DNA of 64,000 nucleotides, taken from Bacteroidales bacterium UBA4893 (GTDB lineage Bacteria > Bacteroidota > Bacteroidia > Bacteroidales > P3). The position numbers were made by a program, and so were the translations under genes. The DNA is taken from the NCBI GenBank assembly GCA_002399025.1, contig DHCV01000025.1:1-64000 (forward strand), written 5' to 3'. Below, piece by piece: positions 56,166 through 63,870 of this stretch. The notes below the pieces were generated by a model that did no database searches, had not been told where the DNA came from, and saw only the letters and a program-made list of their open reading frames with translations. Numbering within the stretch: the first letter of the stretch is position 1; every line of letters begins with the position of its first letter.

Positions 56166-57515
56166 ATGGAAAACAAAATTACCTTTGGTTCTAAGTTTGG
56201 TACTCTTGCGGTTGTGGGAGGAAGCGTTATTGGTCTTGGAAACATTTGGAGGTTTCCCTATTTGGCTGGAAACAATGGAGGCTCTGCCTTTATAATTGTT
56301 TACATTCTTTGCAGTTTAACTATTGCAATCCCAATCATGATTAGTGAATTCGTTATTGGGCGTTCGACTGGCAAAAATGCATATGGTGCTTTCAAAGAGC
56401 TATCCCAAAAGAAAATATGGGGATTTGTTGGACTAATTGGGATAATTACTGTTTTCTTTATCTATGGTTTCTATTCTGTTGTTGCTGGTTGGGCAATTTC
56501 TTTTATTCAAACCTCACTAACAACCGGCTTTGCTGGTAAGGATGCTGAGGTTATTCAAAGTAATTTCATGAGTTATATTAATTCAGGATGGAAACCTACT
56601 CTTGCTGCCGGGATATTTATTATACTAACAGCATCAATTGTTATTGGGGGCATTCAGAAAGGCATTGAAAGAGTAAATAAGATTCTTATGCCAATGCTAT
56701 TTATAATCATTATCCTCCTCTTTATCTATTCTACTTCCCTTTCTGGATTTGCCAATGCAATGGATTTCCTCTTGAAGCCCGATTTTAGTAAATTGGGACC
56801 AAAAGCAGTTATTGCAGCCATTGGACAATCTTTCTTTTCAATGAGTTTGGGTATGGGTTGTATGATTACTTATGGGTCTTACATTAAACAAAAGGCCTCT
56901 CTTTCGGGAATTGCGCTAACTATTGGGCTTGCCGACCTAACGGTTGCCCTGTTGGCTGGCTTTGCTATCTTCCCTGGTGTCTTTACGTTTGGGATTGAAC
57001 CAACCTCTGGTCCTACACTAATCTTCGAAACTCTTCCTTTGGTTTTTTCAATGATGCCTTTTGGGAATATATTTGCAATATTCTTTTTCTTCTTAGTTTT
57101 TATTGCAGCAATAACATCATCTGTTTCAATGCTGGAGCCAATTTGTTTGTTTACAATTCAAGAATTTAAACTCTCAAGAACTAAATCAATCATTATTATC
57201 TCTATAATCATTTTTATTTTAGCTGTTCTTTGTGCCTACTCACAGGTTGATAATTCTTCAATCAATCTCTTTGGGAAGAATTTGTTTGATGGTTTGAATG
57301 ATTTAACTGATAAAATCCTCATGCCTTTTGGTGCATTACTCATAATTTTATACATTGGCTGGTTCGCAAACAAAGAATTAGTTAGGAATCAATTCACAAA
57401 TAACTCTACAATACTAAATAATGGATATAAGCTTTATATTAATGTAGTTAAGTACTTTGTACCTTTGGTTTTATCATTATTTATTCTAAATTTATTAGGA
57501 TTACTCCAATACTAA
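56166..57515 (+). CDS. Neurotransmitter:sodium symporter (NSS) family transporter
   Basis: This 449-residue protein has about 11-12 membrane helices. The signature of TM1, FGTLAVVGGSVIGLGNIWRFPYLAGNNGGSAF, covers residues 11-41, and TM6 (GQSFFSMSLGMGCMITYGSY near 220) has the unwound Gly-Gly region. NSS members take up amino acids with sodium. Given the lysine-fermentation genes that follow, an amino-acid substrate is plausible, but lysine itself is only a guess. Confidence 0.88.
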   Translation: MENKITFGSKFGTLAVVGGSVIGLGNIWRFPYLAGNNGGSAFIIVYILCSLTIAIPIMISEFVIGRSTGKNAYGAFKELSQKKIWGFVGLIGIITVFFIYGFYSVVAGWAISFIQTSLTTGFAGKDAEVIQSNFMSYINSGWKPTLAAGIFIILTASIVIGGIQKGIERVNKILMPMLFIIIILLFIYSTSLSGFANAMDFLLKPDFSKLGPKAVIAAIGQSFFSMSLGMGCMITYGSYIKQKASLSGIALTIGLADLTVALLAGFAIFPGVFTFGIEPTSGPTLIFETLPLVFSMMPFGNIFAIFFFFLVFIAAITSSVSMLEPICLFTIQEFKLSRTKSIIIISIIIFILAVLCAYSQVDNSSINLFGKNLFDGLNDLTDKILMPFGALLIILYIGWFANKELVRNQFTNNSTILNNGYKLYINVVKYFVPLVLSLFILNLLGLLQY

Positions 57516-57657
57516 CATTTTGCTGTTAGTAAATAACTTGCAATTTTAATGCATTAGAGTAGTTTTTGATGATAAATTTGCAACATATTCTTATTTTAAG
57601 AGTAAAAGTAACAGATTAAGTCAAACAAACAAGTTTATTAATTAAAAACAAAACATC

Positions 57658-58329
57658 ATGAAAAAGAATTTAATTATCTTAGTTGCTGTTCTATTAACAT
57701 CAACTTTCGCATTTGCTCAAAGTGGCAAAATGTTTGTAACTGGTAACTTGGATTTCAACACCAATAACACTACCATAACTACTGTATTAAACAGTACTAC
57801 AACAGAAACCATTCTACGAGATGGTAGTAATTTTGGAATCAATGCTTCTTTCCATTACAAAGTTATAGACAATCTCGCAGTTGGTCTTGGATTAGGCTAT
57901 AATACAACTAGAGATTGGACAGGTACTTTTAATAATAAAGAAGTTAATGATTACACAAATTTATTTAACATTACTCCTTCTGCCATTTATTTCATAGAAA
58001 TCAATGACAAATTCCAATTCACCCCTGAACTATTCTTCAATATTGGTTTTGGAGGTGCAAATTATCAATTCTATAATGTTGCTAATGACAATGTAGAAGA
58101 TTTCACAGCAAGTACTTTTGGTTTTGGAGTAGGAATTATTCCATTAAGCTTCAACTATAACATGAACGACAACTTAGCACTTGCATTTTCTTTAGGTGAA
58201 ATAAGCTATTCTAATCAAAAAACATCTATTGATGAACCTGCTCCATTTGCTTCAAATGAATCAGTTAATGGTGGTTTTAACCTTCAATTAAACTCTGGAT
58301 TTAGAATTGGATTACGTTATTTCTTCTAA
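57658..58329 (+). CDS. Outer-membrane beta-barrel protein (OmpW/OmpA-barrel-like)
   Basis: The signal peptide (MKKNLIILVAVLLTSTFAFAQ) is followed by 200 residues of about eight predicted strands. Examples are FGINASFHYKVIDNLAVGLGLGYN, FQFTPELFFNIGFGG and NLALAFSLGEISYS, and the end is GFRIGLRYFF, a classical terminal barrel strand. It belongs to the small outer-membrane barrel type common in Bacteroidota. Ligand or role is unknown. A -7 box TAAATTTG is at 57573-57580 and a terminator follows. Confidence 0.75.
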   Translation: MKKNLIILVAVLLTSTFAFAQSGKMFVTGNLDFNTNNTTITTVLNSTTTETILRDGSNFGINASFHYKVIDNLAVGLGLGYNTTRDWTGTFNNKEVNDYTNLFNITPSAIYFIEINDKFQFTPELFFNIGFGGANYQFYNVANDNVEDFTASTFGFGVGIIPLSFNYNMNDNLALAFSLGEISYSNQKTSIDEPAPFASNESVNGGFNLQLNSGFRIGLRYFF

Positions 58330-58354
58330 AATTCAAATTTCATAGCAATAACTC

Positions 58355-58387
58355 AAAGGAGTGGGATAAGTCCTGCTCCTTTTTTTA
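58355..58387 (+). terminator. Rho-independent terminator
   Basis: AAAGGAG (58355-58361) pairs with CTCCTTT (58376-58382). The stem extends inward through two G-T wobbles to 12 bp, then T7. It separates the barrel gene from kdd. Confidence 0.85.
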
Positions 58388-58422
58388 TTGTACAAAATTC
58401 TATTCCCATTATCAATAAACTA

Positions 58423-58496
58423 AAACCTTATTTCAGAAAATCTAAACCTTATTTTAAATTATTCAAACCTTATTTTAATATATCTAAGTATTATTT
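58423..58496. repeat. Direct-repeat array D2: four units, 21-bp period
   Basis: AAACCTTATTT occurs at 58423, 58444 and 58465, with a degenerate fourth (AAGTATTATTT) at 58486. All are exactly 21 bp apart. It lies immediately upstream of the kdd promoter. Confidence 0.8.
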
Positions 58497-58516
58497 CCAA
58501 TATTTTTTTTCATATT

Positions 58517-58548
58517 CTTGTTTATTTAGTGGTAATTACCTAATTTTG
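58517..58548 (+). promoter_or_regulatory. kdd promoter
   Basis: CTTG at 58517-58520 (one base off TTTG), a 20-bp spacer and TAATTTTG at 58541-58548. Transcription would begin near 58553, giving a leader of about 125 bases before the ATG at 58678. Confidence 0.55.
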
Positions 58549-58558
58549 CAACCTGAAT

Positions 58559-58662
58559 TTATGCTATGTTTTTAGCATAAAAGATTAAAGTATAGTAATA
58601 ATAGCATTTTCAAGGATTAATGGAGTTCAGCCTTGAAGGAATTGCTAAAAAATAATGAACTC
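58559..58662 (+). promoter_or_regulatory. Structured kdd leader with possible H-type pseudoknot
   Basis: A 7-bp hairpin (TTATGCT 58559-58565 / AGCATAA 58574-58580) opens the leader. Further on, TTCAAGG (58609-58615) pairs with CCTTGAA (58631-58637), with an outer TAGCA/TGCTA (58602-58606 / 58643-58647). Seven bases inside that loop, GAGTTCA (58623-58629), pair perfectly with TGAACTC (58656-58662) downstream. The interleaved stems form an H-type pseudoknot ending 15 bases before the start codon. No known riboswitch consensus is recognised. Confidence 0.4.
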
Positions 58663-58677
58663 AGCAAATTGAAATAT

Positions 58678-59718
58678 ATGAAAAAAGGATGTAAATACGG
58701 CACACACCGTGTATTGGAGCCAAAAGGAGTGTTACCACAACCAGCTAACAAAATTGACAATAATATGGATGAAATCTATGATAATGAAATCCTTATTGAT
58801 GTTCAAACTTTAAATGTTGATAGTGCTTCTTTTACTCAAATTGAAGAACAAGCAGGTGGAGATAAGGCAAAGATTGCTGAAATTATGATGGGAATTGTTG
58901 AAAAACAAGGAAAACACAGAAACCCTGTAACTGGTTCTGGCGGTATGTTGCTTGGAACAGTTGAAAAAATTGGTGACGCACTTGTTGGAAAGACTGACCT
59001 TAAGGTTGGTGATAAGATAGCTACTTTAGTTTCTCTTTCACTTACTCCTTTGAGAATTGATAAAATTAAAGATATTCGTCCTGATATTGACCAAGTTGAC
59101 ATTGACGGTAAGGCTATCTTGTTTGAAAGCGGAATTTATGCTAAGATTCCTTCTGATTTACCAGAAAACTTAGCTCTTTCAGCATTAGACGTTGCTGGTG
59201 CTCCTGCTCAAACTGCAAAATTAGTAAAACCTGGCGATACTGTTTTGGTTATTGGTGCTGGTGGAAAATCTGGTATGCTTTGTTGCTATGAAGCAAAGAA
59301 ACGTGCTGGAGTTACTGGAAAAGTTATTGGACTTTGTCATAGCCAAAAATCAACAGAAAGACTTATGAAATTAGGTTTTGCTGACCACGTATTTTCTGCA
59401 GATGCAACTCAACCAGTTCCTGTTATGCAAAAAATTCAAGAACTAACAAATGGCGAAATGGCTGACGTAACTATCAACAATGTTAACATTACAGACACTG
59501 AAATGACTTCAATCCTTTGTACTAAAGACACGGGATTAGTTTACTTCTTCTCAATGGCAACAAGCTTCACAAAAGCAGCTTTGGGTGCTGAAGGAGTTGG
59601 TTCTGACGTAACAATGATTGTTGGAAATGGTTATACTCGTGGTCACGCTGAAATAACTCTTCAACTTCTTCGTGAATCAGAAAAGCTTAGAGATATTTTC
59701 ACTGAACTTTACGCTTAA
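58678..59718 (+). CDS. kdd: L-erythro-3,5-diaminohexanoate dehydrogenase
   Basis: Kdd deaminates 3,5-diaminohexanoate oxidatively to 5-amino-3-oxohexanoate in the lysine fermentation pathway. The start is ATG 58678 (MKKGCKYGTHRVLEPKGVLPQPA), giving 346 residues, the usual length; an upstream TTG lies inside the structured leader. The nucleotide fold is seen at TVLVIGAGGKSGMLCCYEAKKR near residue 184. The C-terminal MIVGNGYTRGHAEITLQLLRES is typical. It has its own promoter, leader and terminator, so it is expressed separately from kamA although only 390 bp away. Confidence 0.93.
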   Translation: MKKGCKYGTHRVLEPKGVLPQPANKIDNNMDEIYDNEILIDVQTLNVDSASFTQIEEQAGGDKAKIAEIMMGIVEKQGKHRNPVTGSGGMLLGTVEKIGDALVGKTDLKVGDKIATLVSLSLTPLRIDKIKDIRPDIDQVDIDGKAILFESGIYAKIPSDLPENLALSALDVAGAPAQTAKLVKPGDTVLVIGAGGKSGMLCCYEAKKRAGVTGKVIGLCHSQKSTERLMKLGFADHVFSADATQPVPVMQKIQELTNGEMADVTINNVNITDTEMTSILCTKDTGLVYFFSMATSFTKAALGAEGVGSDVTMIVGNGYTRGHAEITLQLLRESEKLRDIFTELYA

Positions 59719-59737
59719 TTAATTAATTAAATGGATT

Positions 59738-59774
59738 AAACTGTGAGTAGAGTTTTTCTACTTACAGTTTTTTA
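59738..59774 (+). terminator. Rho-independent terminator after kdd
   Basis: AAACTGTGAGTAGA (59738-59751) pairs with TCTACTTACAGTTT (59757-59770) with one wobble; T-run follows. The strong 14-bp stem indicates that kdd is monocistronic. Confidence 0.9.
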
Positions 59775-59792
59775 TTATAAACTTGAATCTTT

Positions 59793-60095
59793 ATGAATAA
59801 TATTAGTGTTTGTGGAATTGATTGCGATATTGCATGCATTGAGTGCAATAAGTATTTAGACGTTCCGTGTAAGGGCTGCAACGAATTGAAAGGTAGATTG
59901 TTTTGGACAAAACATTTGGGCTTAGAAGTTTGCCCTATCTATAATTGTTGCGTCAATGAAAAACAATTGGAACATTGTGGAAAGTGTGATAAGCTGCCTT
60001 GCGATGTTTTCTTTTCAACAAAAGACCCTTCAATTTCTGATGAGTTGTTTAGAGAAAAGATTCAAGAGAGAGTAGATTTACTAATGACTTTATAA
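59793..60095 (+). CDS. DUF3795 cysteine-rich protein
   Basis: The 100-residue protein has 14 cysteines, in pairs typical of DUF3795: CGIDCDIACIEC at residue 7, PCKGC near 26, VCPIYNCC near 46, HCGKCDKLPC near 61. It is likely to bind metal, perhaps zinc or Fe-S. Function is unknown. It starts after the kdd terminator and 14 bp before kamA, so it leads the kamA unit. Why a cysteine-rich protein accompanies a radical-SAM enzyme is open. Confidence 0.8.
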   Translation: MNNISVCGIDCDIACIECNKYLDVPCKGCNELKGRLFWTKHLGLEVCPIYNCCVNEKQLEHCGKCDKLPCDVFFSTKDPSISDELFREKIQERVDLLMTL

Positions 60096-60109
60096 AAACA
60101 ATTATATTT

Positions 60110-61366
60110 ATGCAAGTAAACAGAAGAAAAGAATTATTCCCTGAGGTTTCTGACAAAGACTGGAAAGATTGGAAATGGCAAGTAAAGAATAGAATAGAAA
60201 CACTTGATGATTTAAAAAAATATATCAACCTGACCCCACAAGAAGAGGAAGGTGTTATGAAATCTCTCAAAACCCTTCGTATGGCAATCACGCCATATTA
60301 TCTATCTTTAATTGATATAAATAATCCAAACTGTCCAGTTAGAAGACAAGCTATTCCAACAGCAGCAGAAGTTTATCAGTCACCAGCTGACCTTTTAGAC
60401 CCACTTAGTGAGGATGAGGACTCTCCAGTTGAAGGACTAACTCATCGTTATCCAGATAGAGTTTTGTTCCTCATCACTGATATGTGTTCAATGTATTGTC
60501 GTCATTGCACAAGAAGAAGATTTGCAGGACAAAAAGATGCAGAAAGTCCGTCTGAAAGAATTCAAAAAGCAATTGATTATATTGCAAAAACCCCACAGGT
60601 TAGAGATGTGTTGCTTTCAGGAGGTGATGCCTTAATGGTAAGCGATAAAATGTTAGAATCAATAATTCAACGCCTAAGAGAAATTCCTCATGTTGAAATT
60701 ATTCGTATTGGTTCTCGTACTCCTGTTGTTTGCCCTCAACGTATTACTGATGATTTATGTAATATGTTAAAGAAATATCATCCAATTTGGTTAAACACTC
60801 ACTTTAATCACCCTAACGAATGTACTGCTGAAGCATTAGAGGCTTGTGAAAGAATGGCAAATGCAGGTATTCCTTTAGGAAACCAATCTGTTCTTTTGAG
60901 AGGAGTTAATGATGATGTTAGAGTAATGAAGAAATTGGTTCAAAAATTAGTAATGATGAGAGTTCGTCCTTATTATATTTACCAATGCGACCTTTCTATG
61001 GGATTGGAACATTTCCGCACCCCTGTTTCAAAAGGAATTGAAATTATTGAGAACCTAAGAGGACATACATCTGGTTATTCTGTTCCAACCTTCGTTGTAG
61101 ATGCACCAGGAGGAGGAGGAAAAACTCCAGTAATGCCTCAATATATTGTATCACAAAGTCCTGGCAAGGTAGTTTTGAGAAACTTTGAAGGAGTAATTAC
61201 TACCTATACAGAACCAACTAACTATTCTAATGAATGCGAATGTGATATTGACTTTTTGAATGAAGAAATGAAAACAGATGGTGTTGCGAGCCTATTGCAC
61301 GGAGATAGACTTGCTCTTGAGCCAAGTAATTTGGCAAGACACCAACGCATAAAGAAGAAAAAATAG
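60110..61366 (+). CDS. kamA: Lysine 2,3-aminomutase
   Basis: KamA converts L-lysine to L-beta-lysine, the first step of lysine fermentation, using SAM, a 4Fe-4S cluster and PLP. The 418-residue protein has the radical-SAM motif CSMYCRHC (CxxxCxxC) near residue 126. The PLP-lysine segment is VDAPGGGGKTPV near 330. LSGGDALMVSDKMLE near 168 is also conserved. Length matches the clostridial enzymes. It is followed after 2 and 4 bp by the P-loop and MutS-like genes, forming a tight operon. Confidence 0.95.
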   Translation: MQVNRRKELFPEVSDKDWKDWKWQVKNRIETLDDLKKYINLTPQEEEGVMKSLKTLRMAITPYYLSLIDINNPNCPVRRQAIPTAAEVYQSPADLLDPLSEDEDSPVEGLTHRYPDRVLFLITDMCSMYCRHCTRRRFAGQKDAESPSERIQKAIDYIAKTPQVRDVLLSGGDALMVSDKMLESIIQRLREIPHVEIIRIGSRTPVVCPQRITDDLCNMLKKYHPIWLNTHFNHPNECTAEALEACERMANAGIPLGNQSVLLRGVNDDVRVMKKLVQKLVMMRVRPYYIYQCDLSMGLEHFRTPVSKGIEIIENLRGHTSGYSVPTFVVDAPGGGGKTPVMPQYIVSQSPGKVVLRNFEGVITTYTEPTNYSNECECDIDFLNEEMKTDGVASLLHGDRLALEPSNLARHQRIKKKK

Positions 61367-61368
61367 AA

Positions 61369-62379
61369 TTGCCATTCATTGATGAAATATTAAAATACAA
61401 GAGTATATCTTTTGTAGGGATGGAAAAGAATACAGGCAAGACAGAGACATTGAACTATGTCCTATCTTGCTTGTGTTCTTATAATGATGTAAGGATTGGT
61501 ATTACTTCCATAGGGATTGATGGTGAGAAAACAGATCAGGTTACCAAAACACATAAGCCCGAAATCAGTATTTCAAAAAACACACTCTTTATCACATCAG
61601 AACATTTCTATAAACAAAAAGAAATAGTCTCAAACATCATTGCCATATCTCAAAAAGGGACTTCCTTAGGGCGATTAATTACTGCAGAAGCAGTTAGCGA
61701 AGGAAAAGTTTTGCTTGCAGGAGCATCTAACACTCTTTGGCTTAAAGAAACAATTAGAGAATTACATAGCTTAAAAGCGAATTTGGTTTTGGTTGATGGT
61801 GCCTTGTCAAGAAAAAGCTTTGGCTCTCCTTCCATTACTGATGCTATGATTCTTTCAACAGGAGCTGCACTTTCAATAAATATTAATACTCTTGTCCAAA
61901 AAACAGCCTTTGTTTATAGATTAACACAATTAGAGTCAATTGAAAAACCTCTGGCAAAGAAGCTCCAACACATTGAAACAGGGATTTATGCAATTGATTA
62001 CAAAAATAAACTGATTGACCTAAATATCCCTTCCATTCTGATGATTGAGCAATACAAGGACTTATTGTTTAGCTTTGGCACAAGGATATTTGTTTCAGGA
62101 ATAATTACCGATAAGCTAATTGATTTTTTGAAAGCACAAAAGAATATCAAGGATATTGAGATAATTGTTAAGGATTTCACTCGAATATTTTGCAAGTCGG
62201 AAAATTTGGATATGTATTTTAAAAAAGGAGGCAGGCTTAAGGTTGTTCAGCCAACGAATCTTATTGCAATAACAATTAATCCTACCTCTCCAAGTGGCTA
62301 TAATCTAAACTCACAGACTCTGATTGATGCACTAAGAAAACAAATCCCATTACCAATATATAACATTAAAGAAATATAG
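61369..62379 (+). CDS. P-loop protein of the lysine fermentation cluster
   Basis: This 336-residue protein starts at TTG 61369, two bases after kamA; the first ATG (61420) would cut into the P-loop. The Walker A is GMEKNTGKTET near residue 16-26. LGRLITAEAVSEGKVLLAGAS near 98 and LKANLVLVDGALSRKSFGSP near 133, the likely Walker B, follow. It resembles the MobB/dethiobiotin-synthase type of P-loop NTPases. I recall equivalent genes beside kamA in Fusobacterium and Porphyromonas lysine clusters. Exact function is unestablished to me; helping the B12-dependent KamDE (cofactor loading or reactivation) is a reasonable guess. Confidence 0.7.
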   Translation: MPFIDEILKYKSISFVGMEKNTGKTETLNYVLSCLCSYNDVRIGITSIGIDGEKTDQVTKTHKPEISISKNTLFITSEHFYKQKEIVSNIIAISQKGTSLGRLITAEAVSEGKVLLAGASNTLWLKETIRELHSLKANLVLVDGALSRKSFGSPSITDAMILSTGAALSININTLVQKTAFVYRLTQLESIEKPLAKKLQHIETGIYAIDYKNKLIDLNIPSILMIEQYKDLLFSFGTRIFVSGIITDKLIDFLKAQKNIKDIEIIVKDFTRIFCKSENLDMYFKKGGRLKVVQPTNLIAITINPTSPSGYNLNSQTLIDALRKQIPLPIYNIKEI

Positions 62380-62383
62380 GTTT

Positions 62384-63793
62384 ATGACATTAAAACAAGC
62401 TATTGAAAAGCATAGTGGATTAAGGTTTATTGTTGAAGAGCTGAACATTTATTCCTCCATTGGTAGAAAAGCATTATTAAATATTAGCTTTTCAAAGGAC
62501 AAGGCTTTGCTTAGTTCCAAGCATTCAATTATTGAAGGGTGTCAGGATTATATTTCTGAACCTATTAATCAAAAAACATTGACAAAGGTTCGCAAGATAC
62601 TAAGTTATTTAAATGATATTAGAGGTACGCTTAACCTTTTGGTGCAAAACCAAACCCTTGACGATGTTTCGCTTTTTGAAATCAAACAATTCTCAATTGC
62701 ATGCTACAAGATTAAATCACTTCTCTTTGACATTTCGAATCATATCTCCAAAGCAAATTCCAATGAACTAACTCTACCAGATTTAAATAAAGTTATTTCT
62801 ATTTTAGATCCTGAAGGATTGCTCCTAAGTCAATTCTATATTTACAACGCATATTCGAAGGAATTGACAGAAAAAAGGAAAGAATGGGAGAAGGCTAAGA
62901 AAGAAAATATTGAAGAAAAGGCATTTAAGCTATATTTGGAAACTCAAGATATTGAAGACAAGATAAGAGAAAAACTATCTTTGGAACTCAAGGATTATGT
63001 TGAGGACTTGAAAACAGCCATAAGGATTATTGGGCAAATAGATATTTACTTTGCAATGGCAGAATACTTCATAAAGAATAATTATACCAAACCCCAATTC
63101 TCCAAAACTAATAATATATCCTACAAACAACTTTCCTACCCTCCTCTCTCCCATCGTTTGGGAAAAGAAAACAAACATTATCAACCAATCAATATATCAC
63201 TCTCAACTAAGCCATGCCTTGTTACTGGTGCAAATATGGCCGGGAAAACAATTCTACTAAAATCTCTTTGGCTTTCTCAGTATCTAATCCAGTTCGGATT
63301 CTTTGTTCCAGCACAAAAAGCAAGCATTGTATTGGTTGAAGACATCCTAACCTCAATTGGCGATCATCAAAACGAACATGAGGGTCTCTCCTCCTATGCT
63401 TCTGAAATTCTGTTATTGAATCAAATTATTCAAAAAGTAAAACAAGGAAAGCAATATTTAGTTTTGGTTGATGAATTGGCAAGAACTACCAACCCCACTG
63501 AAGGACTCGCACTTGTGGATAGTTTTTTAAGTATAATGGCAAAGCATAAATCCTTTTCCATCACAACCACACATTATAGCGGTATTAAAACAGATTCTTA
63601 TAGGTTAAGAGTTAAGGGATTTATCCCAAACAAAAAGGATACAAAACTAACGCTTAAAGATATTCCAAACCAGATTGACTATTCGCTAATTGAGGATAAG
63701 GAACAAAAGGTGCCAAATGAAGCATTGAATTTAGCATCATTATTGGGCATTGATGAAGAGTTTATTGAAAAAGCAAGAGAGTTTCTGAAATAA
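62384..63793 (+). CDS. MutS-like ATPase of the lysine fermentation cluster
   Basis: The C-terminal half is a MutS-type ABC ATPase: Walker A GANMAGKTILLKSLWLSQYL near residue 282, EGLSSYASEILLLNQII near 330 (signature region) and LVLVDELARTTNPTEGLALVDSFL near 365, then TTHYSGI. The N-terminal 260 residues are helical, with a coiled coil near 160-200, and resemble the MutS clamp region. The mismatch-recognition and connector domains are absent, so repair is unlikely. It starts 4 bp after the P-loop gene. Its retention in lysine clusters points to a role with KamDE, possibly ATP-driven reactivation. That is inference. Confidence 0.78.
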   Translation: MTLKQAIEKHSGLRFIVEELNIYSSIGRKALLNISFSKDKALLSSKHSIIEGCQDYISEPINQKTLTKVRKILSYLNDIRGTLNLLVQNQTLDDVSLFEIKQFSIACYKIKSLLFDISNHISKANSNELTLPDLNKVISILDPEGLLLSQFYIYNAYSKELTEKRKEWEKAKKENIEEKAFKLYLETQDIEDKIREKLSLELKDYVEDLKTAIRIIGQIDIYFAMAEYFIKNNYTKPQFSKTNNISYKQLSYPPLSHRLGKENKHYQPINISLSTKPCLVTGANMAGKTILLKSLWLSQYLIQFGFFVPAQKASIVLVEDILTSIGDHQNEHEGLSSYASEILLLNQIIQKVKQGKQYLVLVDELARTTNPTEGLALVDSFLSIMAKHKSFSITTTHYSGIKTDSYRLRVKGFIPNKKDTKLTLKDIPNQIDYSLIEDKEQKVPNEALNLASLLGIDEEFIEKAREFLK

Positions 63794-63802
63794 AAAAAAG
63801 AA

Positions 63803-63870
63803 AGAGTATTTAAGTCTCATTGCTTGCTATCACACAATTTCGATATGGTTTGTGCTATGTTAAATACTCT
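63803..63870. repeat. Stem-loop after the MutS-like gene
   Basis: AGAGTATTTAA (63803-63813) and TTAAATACTCT (63860-63870) form a perfect 11-bp stem that extends outward through purine/pyrimidine tracts (AGAA / CTCT). The 46-base interior can form a weaker inner helix (CACAA/TTGTG). No T-run follows directly. The last 130 bases of the window hold nothing else I can name. Confidence 0.5.

Noticed and set aside
7096..58496. Repeat arrays as CRISPR
   Set aside because: Units are 11-17 bp with 4-11-bp spacers, too short for spacer-repeat arrays, and no cas genes are present.
58559..58662. kdd leader as a lysine (L-box) riboswitch
   Set aside because: The known lysine aptamer is much longer, with a five-helix junction; its conserved blocks are absent.
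58633..58677. TTG 58633 as the kdd start
   Set aside because: It lies within the structured leader. ATG 58678 gives the family-typical N-terminus MKKGCKYGTHRV.
58678..63793. kdd and kamA as a single operon
   Set aside because: A strong 14-bp terminator at 59738-59774 separates them.
62384..63793. MutS2 or mismatch-repair MutS
   Set aside because: The protein lacks mismatch-recognition, connector and Smr domains and is embedded in the kamA operon.
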